Source of the DNA: a virus | Length of the DNA: 64,000 bases | Virus record (IMG/VR): IMGVR_UViG_3300015371_000014 | Location: 16,354-80,353 of that record | Reading direction: 5' to 3' (one strand) | Part shown: positions 50,167 to 56,177 of the stretch, one piece after another | How the letters are laid out: each line of letters starts with the position of its first letter | How positions within the stretch are numbered: the first letter of the stretch is position 1 | The notes under the pieces: generated by a model | Told to the model about the DNA's origin: nothing | Database searches by the model: none | What the model saw: only the letters and a program-made list of their open reading frames with translations | Translations under genes and position numbers: made by a program

Positions 50167-50672
50167 GAGCAAGACACGTCGAGACTGGCGATCTCGCTGA
50201 TGGTATCGGTGAGAGCATCTTGAAACTCTTCGTCGCCATCTTCACCCTCATCGAAGTCATCACGATCCGGGATGTCCACGTTCTCGATATCGTCAGCCCA
50301 TGCTTCCATGGCCTCAATCCGTTCTTGCATCAGAGTGCCAACATCGCCGTCTCGCAGGGAGTCTGGCATGTTGTCCAACTTGTCCTGGGTTTCCTGAGCG
50401 ACATCTCTGGCACGCTGTGCCCAGTCATCCCGCTCAACCGTAAGATCCTCAGCGGTTTCCACGGAGCATCGCCCCATGTCGTCTTGGATCCCGTACACAT
50501 CCTGCCAGAATTCCGACATGGTCAGCTGGGAGCGGGTTGGGTAGGTCTTGGAGCAACGACGGACACCTCGCCCTGACACCATATTGCTCCACCAGTAATA
50601 GGTGTCGCCAACCTTGACATCGCACTCTGGTTTGGGCTTCTGCGCTCGCTGAACCTTGTGAACCTTGGGCAT
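50163..50672 (-). CDS. Conserved phage protein, 169 aa, single zinc-like site
   Basis: ATG 50672 with GGAGACAG upstream. PECDVKVGDTYYWW...RRCSKTYPTRSQLTMSEF follows a pattern I associate with small phage proteins of unknown function (Cys-x(n)-Cys near a YYWW turn). Acidic helical C-terminus. Confidence 0.6.
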   Translation of the reverse strand: MPKVHKVQRAQKPKPECDVKVGDTYYWWSNMVSGRGVRRCSKTYPTRSQLTMSEFWQDVYGIQDDMGRCSVETAEDLTVERDDWAQRARDVAQETQDKLDNMPDSLRDGDVGTLMQERIEAMEAWADDIENVDIPDRDDFDEGEDGDEEFQDALTDTISEIASLDVSCS

Positions 50673-51106
50673 TATGCTGTCTCCTTCTTCCGGTAGATTC
50701 CGTACACGCATCTCGTCCCGCCCTGTGACGGGTCATAGGTGTCGTGGACCACGCCATCGATCACCGCTACGCAGTGCTTACTCACTCTGGCAACGATACG
50801 TCCCTTCGGTAGCTCCTCCTCTCTCAGGTGAACCTTGCACCCGACACCAACTTTCACCAGGGGAATCCACTCCCAACCCAGGTGTTCCATGACGTAATCG
50901 CGAGTTTTGCGACTCACCCCCTTTCTCGCATTGCCATGACTCCTGCCATCAACCTGATTCAGTACCTTCGTGGCTGCGTTGAGCAGGTTGTACATCACCG
51001 TGTAAGGTGTTTCAGTGGCGATGGCGAATGATCTCGCGACGCAGTCTCTGACTTCCCCCTCAAATCCTGCCTCTGCCCGACCTCCGTCGTCATACACGAA
51101 ATTCAC
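50672..51106 (-). CDS. Conserved phage protein of unknown function, 144 aa
   Basis: GTG 51106 in GTGA overlap. DDGGRAEAGFEGEVRDC with SFAIATETPY and a late KHCVAVIDGVVHDTYDPS block is the layout of a widespread phage family. The Cys...His...Asp order hints at a papain/C39-like fold, but catalysis is not shown. Confidence 0.65.
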   Translation of the reverse strand: MNFVYDDGGRAEAGFEGEVRDCVARSFAIATETPYTVMYNLLNAATKVLNQVDGRSHGNARKGVSRKTRDYVMEHLGWEWIPLVKVGVGCKVHLREEELPKGRIVARVSKHCVAVIDGVVHDTYDPSQGGTRCVYGIYRKKETA

Positions 51107-51369
51107 GCTGGTACCCCATCTTTCACTGCGCCTACGACACACCAACGAGACACATTGACGATGACGATCTCAAAGCTCTCGACCTCGCGATTCATCGTGT
51201 GGACCCTGCCACCCCATCCCTTGACGAGGATCCTGGGCAGCTTGGACAGAGCCATCGCTTGAAGCTCCGCTGCATCGAAGTCAGGGAACTCATCCTTCCA
51301 TTCGTCATAGATGGGAAAGGGGTATCCGTTTTCTCCCTGCACCTGGAGAATGAAATTCTTCTGGCTCAC
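51103..51369 (-). CDS. Hypothetical protein, 88 aa
   Basis: GTG start; first gene after the TAAGGT promoter at 51.42 kb. Small alpha/beta protein. Unknown function. Confidence 0.6.
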   Translation of the reverse strand: MSQKNFILQVQGENGYPFPIYDEWKDEFPDFDAAELQAMALSKLPRILVKGWGGRVHTMNREVESFEIVIVNVSRWCVVGAVKDGVPA

Positions 51370-51417
51370 GAACTGACTCCCCTCTGCGAGTGAGGCTTCC
51401 GAAACCTCATTGGTGCA

Positions 51418-51446
51418 ACCTTACCACAACCTCCATCCTGTGTCAA
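51418..51446 (-). promoter_or_regulatory. TAAGGT-class promoter (leftward)
   Basis: TTGACA (51446-51441), 17-bp spacer ending GTTGTGG, TAAGGT (51423-51418). Third copy of this promoter class. Confidence 0.75.
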
Positions 51447-51454
51447 GTATGAGA

Positions 51455-51628
51455 AACGAGGCTGATTGCTCAGCCCCGCCTCCCAGAACATAGGTTATCG
51501 TTCACGAGTTGCCCTAGGTGTTCGAGAAGACCCCGGTTACATGGTGCCCACCTTTCGTTTCAAAAACCCGAATCTCGCTCTGAAAAAATATTTGGATTTG
51601 GCCGGTTTTCATGGACCGGGAATCCAGT
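51455..51628 (-). ncRNA. Candidate small RNA 2 (leftward)
   Basis: About 170 nt without a plausible ORF. Nested stems TGGATT/AATCCA and CCGGT/ACCGG lie near the 5' end. The 3' end has GGCTGA-GCAA-TCAGCC (51460-51475) followed by CGTTTC. Preceded by a TTGACA-N17-TACATT promoter. Could also be a long leader of the following genes. Confidence 0.5.
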
Positions 51629-51634
51629 GGAACG

Positions 51635-51663
51635 AATGTATCATAGGTGACAGGCTGTGTCAA
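51635..51663 (-). promoter_or_regulatory. TACATT-class promoter of small RNA 2
   Basis: TTGACA (51663-51658), 17-bp spacer, TACATT (51640-51635) on the minus strand. Its spacer includes CCTGTCA, so it resembles an operator interrupted by 3 bp. Confidence 0.65.
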
Positions 51664-51669
51664 GGGGGT

Positions 51670-51825
51670 AAAAACGCTACTGGCCCAACCGAAGTCAGGC
51701 CAGTAAACGCTCGGAAACCTTGGAGAGGGGGAATCAGCGCCTTGCGGGGTTGCTCACGGGGCGAGCATGCTTGGCTTTGGAAACCTCTCCTCAGCGTTTT
51801 TGACAGGGAGTCTCACTTCTCTGCC
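51670..51825 (-). ncRNA. Candidate small structured RNA 1 (leftward)
   Basis: Own promoter at 51832-51860. Long-range stems AAACGCT/AGCGTTT (51705-51711 with 51793-51799) and GGAGAGG/CCTCTCC (51722-51728 with 51784-51790) enclose a TGCTC/GAGCA hairpin (51751-51767). A TACTGGCC/GGCCAGTA stem followed by GCGTTTTT (51670-51705) is an intrinsic terminator. No convincing ORF. About 155 nt. Confidence 0.65.
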
Positions 51826-51831
51826 AACCGA

Positions 51832-51860
51832 AATGTAGCACGGATGTGCTGATCTGTCAA
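51832..51860 (-). promoter_or_regulatory. TACATT-class promoter of small RNA 1
   Basis: TTGACA (51860-51855), 17-bp spacer, TACATT (51837-51832) on the minus strand; same -10 as the promoter at 51635. Confidence 0.7.
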
Positions 51861-51913
51861 GAGGGGGCGGGGCGGCTAGTGGAAGGATCCAGCCGCCCCA
51901 GCAGGAGTCGGGA

Positions 51914-51949
51914 TGATCAGGGTCCGATGGTGTAATAAACCCCTGATCA
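51914..51949 (-). terminator. Hairpin at the end of gene 51947-52315
   Basis: TGATCAGGG (51914-51922) pairs with CCCTGATCA (51941-51949), 9 bp. It overlaps the stop codon. No U tract, so termination may be partial. Confidence 0.5.
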
Positions 51950-52315
51950 CTGTGTGATTTTACCACAATCCTGGTCTTCGATCACGATCTTCCGTCTGGC
52001 CTGAGCTTCATCCCAGGTCATGCCTGTTTTGGGCGCAACATAGCAGTCCCAGAATCCCTTTCCATTCGAGTGTTCCTGCCGAAAGATATAGCGGCCATCG
52101 GGATCGTTTTGGCGATACAGGATCCAGTCTCCGAACTCGATGGGAATCTGCTTCTTGGCATCGACATCTCCCACCACCCTGGTTTCGATTTGGAACCCCT
52201 GCCCATCATAGGTGATTTTGTGAACGATCATATCGGCAACGCTCCAGGTTTCCTTGAACTCCACCGCACAGAGGGCGAGGTTGCGTTGCCAGACAAGGGT
52301 TTCGATTGCGGACAT
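51947..52315 (-). CDS. Hypothetical protein, 122 aa
   Basis: ATG overlaps the upstream stop. Beta-rich middle (YDGQGFQIETRVVGDVDAK, FGDWILYRQNDP) resembling small phage proteins that act as modifiers. Function unknown. Confidence 0.6.
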   Translation of the reverse strand: MSAIETLVWQRNLALCAVEFKETWSVADMIVHKITYDGQGFQIETRVVGDVDAKKQIPIEFGDWILYRQNDPDGRYIFRQEHSNGKGFWDCYVAPKTGMTWDEAQARRKIVIEDQDCGKITQ

Positions 52316-52902
52316 CAGGCGAGTACCTCCGCACGACGTTTGACAGTGTCGTGAGCTTGCTGCCGGGGAGATCGATATTCTGTTTCTTCCTCCTCGATCC
52401 CATCTTGGATCTTCTTGCTTGCAGGCGATCTCAGGTCGCGATCTGTCAGGGGGATCGAGAAATACTCAACCGGAGCATGACAGTATCCCCTGGAAGGCTC
52501 AAAAACGGCCCCTGGAGGCACGAGATCTTCGAAGCGGTATCTTGGGTCATGATCGGGGGAGAAATCGCGTCTACGGGCCTCTATTTCTTTCCTAGGGCCT
52601 TTCCGGGTGATTTCAATGGCAGCGGTGACGTATCCCCAGAGGATCATGGCGATATTTGGCTCGATGGGCTGTCGCCGCATCAGGTTTTGCATCATCACCA
52701 GCGTGTCGAGATCTTCGGCGTCGTAGCACTCATTCACCAGCCGCAGCCAGTCTTCGATCAGGTCCGCATCGTGCCATCTCGCCACGTATCGATTGATTTC
52801 GGCAGACCCTCGTTTGCGTCCGTGGCTCCCCTGGGTCTGGTTCGATTCCTGGGAAATCCTTCTGGGGGCTTCTGCTGGGTTCGCCATGCTGTTGAGAGCC
52901 AC
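52315..52902 (-). CDS. Hypothetical protein, 195 aa
   Basis: GTG 52902 after GAGGAA; ATG 52887 is an alternative. First gene of the leftward operon behind the promoter at 52.96 kb. N-terminal Ser/Arg-rich flexible part, central helices (HDADLIEDWLRLVNECYDAE), basic-acidic tail. Unknown function. Confidence 0.6.
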   Translation of the reverse strand: MALNSMANPAEAPRRISQESNQTQGSHGRKRGSAEINRYVARWHDADLIEDWLRLVNECYDAEDLDTLVMMQNLMRRQPIEPNIAMILWGYVTAAIEITRKGPRKEIEARRRDFSPDHDPRYRFEDLVPPGAVFEPSRGYCHAPVEYFSIPLTDRDLRSPASKKIQDGIEEEETEYRSPRQQAHDTVKRRAEVLA

Positions 52903-52955
52903 TGATTCCTCCCGCTGCGCTTGGCCCGGTTCCGATCCCTGGCCTTGAGGCAACC

Positions 52956-52984
52956 AAACTACCACATCCTAGACAAAACGTCAA
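52956..52984 (-). promoter_or_regulatory. Leftward promoter at the head of the minus-strand operon
   Basis: TTGACG (52984-52979), 17-bp spacer ending GATGTGG, TAGTTT (52961-52956). Variant of the GTTGTGG-TAAGGT class. Confidence 0.65.
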
Positions 52985-53307
52985 CCCTCTGCTCGCGTGC
53001 GCGAAGGTGTTTATTCGCCATTATGCTCATTTCAAAAAACCTTCCTTTTCCCAGATACCCACCAGATACGTTAAAGCTACGATGCTGAGAGGAGTACGGT
53101 ATTCTTCTTTCTCCATCGTTACTCCATCTCCTATCCCGTACTTGCTAGTAAGATAAACAAACTAACGTGAGTTAGTTATTCCAGCGCACGTATGCGCCCA
53201 CGCCTGATACCTTACTGTTAATCGCGTGCGAATTCAGATAGCGCGTACGCGTACGCATATGAACATGTTGCTCACTGAGCAGAACCATGCTTACCACTGA
53301 GCAGGAG
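52985..53307. other. AT-richer divergent intergenic region with palindromes
   Basis: No credible gene. Contains AACTAAC-GTGA-GTTAGTT, alternating CGCGTACGCGTACGC and two CACTGAGCAG repeats (one within GCTCACTGAGC). Lies between divergent operons; could hold promoters for the HNH gene or origin-like DNA. Confidence 0.4.
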
Positions 53308-53321
53308 TTGACAGGTGTCAA
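53308..53321. promoter_or_regulatory. Operator-like site containing the HNH start codon
   Basis: TTGACAGGTGTCAA, exact; bases 8-10 (53315-53317) are the GTG start of HNH 2. AGGAG lies immediately upstream. Confidence 0.75.
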
Positions 53322-53626
53322 ATTTCATCCCCTCCTATTACCGCACGAAATCCTGGTACACCATACGAGCCAAAACCCTCAAGCGAGATGGCTACAAGTG
53401 CGTGTACTGTGGAGATAAAGCGGCCACTGCGGACCATGTTTTACCCCGTTCTAAGGGCGGGAAAAACACCCTGGACAACTTAGTGGCAGCTTGTCTGCGG
53501 TGCAATGAAATAGCAGGAGGCCGGGAATTCCCCAACCTCGCTGCCAAAAAAGCCTTTATTCTTAGAGTGGCGAAAAGAACCCCCGTCTATGGGCGGGGAA
53601 AATCTACTCCCCGTAAGAGATCGTGA
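53315..53626 (+). CDS. HNH endonuclease 2
   Basis: 103 aa, GTG in the operator-like site. CVYCGDKAATADHVLPRSKGG and CLRCNEIAGG carry the CxxC, DHVLP and HxCN-type motif of HNH nucleases; a basic tail (GRGKSTPRKRS) may hold DNA. Paralogue-like to HNH 1. A lone plus-strand gene facing the operator-flanked gene; could nick near the putative origin. Confidence 0.8.
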   Translation: MSNFIPSYYRTKSWYTIRAKTLKRDGYKCVYCGDKAATADHVLPRSKGGKNTLDNLVAACLRCNEIAGGREFPNLAAKKAFILRVAKRTPVYGRGKSTPRKRS

Positions 53627-54809
53627 TGGATTTGACCCCCGGCACCTTGACCGGATTTTCCAGCCCCGGCACGGTTAGCTCGATTTCCAGACCCTCTTCC
53701 ATATGTCGCCATTCCGATTTGGACCCCCCGGCATCTTCGCGGATTTTGACCCCCGGCATAGTGGCCGGATTTTCTACCCCTGCCAGTGTCGGTGGATTTT
53801 GACTCCCATCCATCTCTGTGGAATTTCCACCCCCGCCTAGATCGGTGGATTTTTGACCCCCACTGACCTCCGTGGATTTTTCCCACTCCCCTGAGATTTC
53901 GTGGATTTTTTCTTGAGTGGGGGTCGTTTCCTCCGATTTTTCCTTGCGAAATACCGAAATATCCCGATTTTTGGCAATAAAATTAGGCGGAAATTCCCCT
54001 GAGAACTCTGCCAGAGCTTGCCCAACCCTGTTGCGGTAGATCGGCTTCTCATACAGATCGACCAGGAGATGGTCTATGGCACGCTTGTTCGCCCTCTCTG
54101 GTAAGCGGGAGTCCACTAATGTCTTTTCGCACCACTCCAGGGTGTGTTCCCTGTTCCATAGCGTTTCCTGCCAATCCGCTTTCTGCATGGCGATGCGTTC
54201 CCGTACGTCATTGAGCCTCCTGAGGGTGTCTTTGGGGTTGTGATTGGTTGATTCTTGCTCAAGAATATGGCGTGCCAGGAAGAGAGGATAGAGAGAGGAG
54301 ATCACCTGGAGGAAGTTATCGCCCTTGGCATAGTTCTCTTGCTGTTTTGGTTCTGGTCCCAGGGCGATAAACCACTTATCACGATGCGTCCCAATTAATC
54401 TTCTCGCCATGGATTTGGTGAGGAAAAGAATGCGATTATCGATGACTCTTTGCCAGACAGGGCCGATGGTGATGTCGTTTCTTAGTTCGGGAAGGAGGCA
54501 GCCCAAGAATTGGGTTTTGGGGTGAGCGAGAGAGCGCATGATCATTGAAAGCTCGACCAGGAGGATCCGATTCCCCTGCTCTGCGATGACTTCCTGTGAC
54601 CATCCATGAATGTTGTCCAGGCCGAACAGCGTTCGCCCACTGGGAGCTACGATACTTACTACTACTATGCTGTCATAGGGGTCTGGAGTTCCCGCTACGG
54701 CCAGTCTGCCTGAGAAAAAGATGGAGTCAAGGTCATCCGTCCTTACTTTCTCAGGTAGGGACGCTACGACCTCGTCTCTGTATAGCTGCTTGGTTGTCTC
54801 GTGGGTCAC
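53604..54809 (-). CDS. Possible RlaP-like nucleotidyltransferase with repeat tail, next to iterons
   Basis: 401 aa from GTG 54809 (AGGAGG upstream; GTG 54836 inside an operator is an alternative). SIFFSGRLAVAGTPDPYDSIVVV looks like a degenerate DNA-polymerase-beta/RlaP nucleotidyltransferase motif; helices about 60-300 follow that family's style. Residues about 305-395 are nine-residue repeats (NPATMPGVK-like). Lying beside iteron-like repeats and flanked by two operator-like sites, it might instead be a replication initiator. Function unresolved. Confidence 0.45.
   Translation of the reverse strand: MTHETTKQLYRDEVVASLPEKVRTDDLDSIFFSGRLAVAGTPDPYDSIVVVSIVAPSGRTLFGLDNIHGWSQEVIAEQGNRILLVELSMIMRSLAHPKTQFLGCLLPELRNDITIGPVWQRVIDNRILFLTKSMARRLIGTHRDKWFIALGPEPKQQENYAKGDNFLQVISSLYPLFLARHILEQESTNHNPKDTLRRLNDVRERIAMQKADWQETLWNREHTLEWCEKTLVDSRLPERANKRAIDHLLVDLYEKPIYRNRVGQALAEFSGEFPPNFIAKNRDISVFRKEKSEETTPTQEKIHEISGEWEKSTEVSGGQKSTDLGGGGNSTEMDGSQNPPTLAGVENPATMPGVKIREDAGGSKSEWRHMEEGLEIELTVPGLENPVKVPGVKSITISYGE
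53640..53900 (-). repeat. In-gene 27-bp-period repeats
   Basis: Repeated GTGGATTTTTGACCCCC-like blocks encode nine-residue units (K/N-S/P-T...G-G/V-Q/E/K). About eight degenerate units. They could be a protein repeat, DNA binding sites, or both. Confidence 0.6.
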
Positions 54810-54829
54810 GAATCCTCCTGCTAGCACAA

Positions 54830-54843
54830 TTGACACCTGTCAA
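54830..54843. promoter_or_regulatory. Operator-like site just downstream of a promoter
   Basis: Exact core, about 9-22 nt downstream of the predicted transcription start for the leftward gene. On the sense strand it reads GG and contains a GTG codon. Confidence 0.75.
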
Positions 54844-54858
54844 TTTTTGTGCCTCTCA

Positions 54859-54887
54859 AGACTAGCAGAAGGACTGTGCTTTGTCAA
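54859..54887 (-). promoter_or_regulatory. Leftward promoter flanked by two operator-like sites
   Basis: TTGACA (54887-54882), 17-bp spacer, TAGTCT (54864-54859). Sites at 54830 and 54906 sit on either side, allowing looping or double occlusion. Confidence 0.75.
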
Positions 54888-54905
54888 TTGGATAGCCAGC
54901 ACGTT

Positions 54906-54919
54906 TTGACAGGTGTCAA
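54906..54919. promoter_or_regulatory. Operator-like site upstream of the 54.87 kb promoter
   Basis: Exact core, 18 bp upstream of the -35; sense strand reads TTGACACCTGTCAA. It directly abuts the first iteron. Confidence 0.75.
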
Positions 54920-54920
54920 T

Positions 54921-55030
54921 AATTTTCCACGGTTTTTTGGTTCCGTTCGAAGCCGCCCAAAAATTTCCACGGTTTTGGCCTCGCGTTCGAATGACTATAA
55001 ATTCCCACGGTTTTGAAGTCCCGTTCGAAG
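54921..55030 (+). repeat. Three tandem iteron-like repeats
   Basis: Units start at about 54921, 54961 and 54999 (38-40 bp apart). Shared core: AA(A/T)TT(T/C)CCACGGTTTT, a short variable part, then CGTTCGAA. Placed next to an operator-controlled gene, this is the arrangement of iteron replication origins. Confidence 0.7.
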
Positions 55031-55172
55031 GGTAGCGCTATCTAAGTTCCCGGCACTTTCCGCCCCGCGCCCGCTCGCCCGCGCCCGCGCACCGAATCCC
55101 AACCGTTCCGATATTGTCCATAGACTTGGTGGGGTTGTGCCATTGTCCATAAAGTCGGTCGGGAATGCAGGG

Positions 55173-55251
55173 CTACATATCCCGCGAAACCGTGTCTCTT
55201 TAGAACACACGTTCTAAGCGACATATCCCAGTGTACCAGACTACATATCCC
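55173..55251 (+). repeat. Left cluster of ACATATCCC repeats
   Basis: CTACATATCCC at 55173-55183 and 55241-55251 and GACATATCCC near 55220-55229. The same word recurs three times at 61703-61894, on the other side of the 56-61 kb module. Confidence 0.65.
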
Positions 55252-55361
55252 AGTTTTTTTCGGTTTCAGAACATCCGTTCTGATTTCCCAAAACCCGAAC
55301 ATGCGTTCTTTCTGAGCGGGAGTGACACTGTATCCAAAATCGTCGCCAGAACACGCGTTCC
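55202..55361 (+). repeat. Four AGAAC-N4-GTTCT palindromes
   Basis: 55202-55215, 55268-55281, 55297-55309 (first base differs) and 55348-55361 (last base differs). Central bases ACAC, ATCC, ATGC, ACGC. A fifth copy is at 61929-61942. Probably protein binding sites near an origin. Confidence 0.65.
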
Positions 55362-55486
55362 AAAAACCATGCCGGCCTAGGCTTGACAATAAAATGTGTT
55401 CAATTGAGTTATTACGGCAAAACCCTGATAACCATGCGGAAAACGACGAAAATCTGAAATAGGTAGTAGAGGCCATGAAACGGGAT

Positions 55487-55521
55487 AGAAACGCGCTATG
55501 GTGCCTTATTTTGCGTTCTAG
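55487..55521 (-). repeat. Dispersed stem-loop element, copy D
   Basis: On the minus strand CTAGAACGCAAAATAAGGCA...CATAGCGCG, closed by AGAACGC with GCGTTTCT. It faces the opposite way to copies B and C. Confidence 0.6.
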
Positions 55522-55780
55522 GGGCATCCTGGTATGTGTCGGGATACGCGGTTTTGACGTTTCCCGACAATGGCATGCGGAAATCTCCGCGTTGCCGGGA
55601 AACCCTGTCAAAATCAGACCGCCAAAACTGGTTTCGTGCTGCACACGTTGCCATACCATGCTGACAGTGTGTGGAATGACTCCCCATGCTGCAGAGAATC
55701 CCTGCAGCGCATTGTGAGAGGGTTTCCGCGTACGCGATACCTATAAGAGTGGAGAAAACGAAATCCGTCTCTATTCGGGG

Positions 55781-55809
55781 TTGACACATCCGTACCATTG
55801 CTGTAAGGT
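55781..55809 (+). promoter_or_regulatory. Promoter of the structured RNA/56-61 kb module
   Basis: TTGACA (55781-55786), 17-bp spacer, TAAGGT (55804-55809): the TAAGGT class used on the minus strand, here on the plus strand. Confidence 0.8.
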
Positions 55810-55810
55810 A

Positions 55811-56153
55811 CTTCCCAGCGGAGCCAACATTCCCAGAGGCTCCCAAAACCGGGAAGCGACAATGAAATCTAGCGCGGGAAGAAACCGGAGAAGTGATCTC
55901 CCGCATATGTCAGCTAGACACTTCAAACGTCAATGAATCCCGGTCTAGCGGAAGTGATCTCTGCTAGCCAGTCAGACTGAGGTAGTACCGCCATTCATAT
56001 GGGGAATGCCGAACGTGCTAACTGAACGTTGCGACAACGTACAGGACGCTAAGTCGGGAGGAACCACGGTACAGGACGTAGGGAAAACTACCTCAGCGTA
56101 ACGGTTCTGGAGATTCCAGACGGTAGCGGGACAACGCGCTACCGTCTGGAGTT
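55811..56153 (+). ncRNA. Large structured RNA with its own promoter and terminator
   Basis: About 335 nt without a plausible ORF. Nested stems: CTTCCC/GGGAAG (55811-55856) around GGAGCC/GGCTCC; TCTAGC/GCTAGA (55868-55918) around GCGGGA/TCCCGC; CTAGC/GCTAG (55945-55967); a 10-bp CTGAGGTAGT/ACTACCTCAG (55977-56096) enclosing CATTC/GAATG and ACGTT/AACGT hairpins and a GTACAGGACG direct repeat. Ends in a 13-bp terminator stem (56116-56149) then GTTTT. GAAGTGATCTC occurs twice and can compete for CACTTC. Either a trans-acting RNA or an attenuated leader of the next gene. Confidence 0.7.
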
Positions 56154-56177
56154 TTGGAACACACGAAAGGGAAAACA

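Noticed and set aside
1021-54919. The 14-bp sites as chance -35 boxes
   Set aside because: Only the copy at 1021 has a -10 at the right distance; the second arm and exact spacing are conserved in genes and away from promoters.
54921-55030. CRISPR array
   Set aside because: Only three degenerate units, about 38-40 bp start to start, with no unique spacers and no cas genes. Fits iterons better.
55042-55906. Minus-strand ORFs between the iterons and the structured RNA
   Set aside because: They run through palindromes and repeat copies; low protein-like character and no ribosome sites. Treated as non-coding.
55811-56153. Assigning the structured RNA to GOLLD, ROOL, tmRNA or RNase P
   Set aside because: None of the signature sequences I know could be placed, and the length is shorter than the giant phage RNAs. 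Left unnamed.
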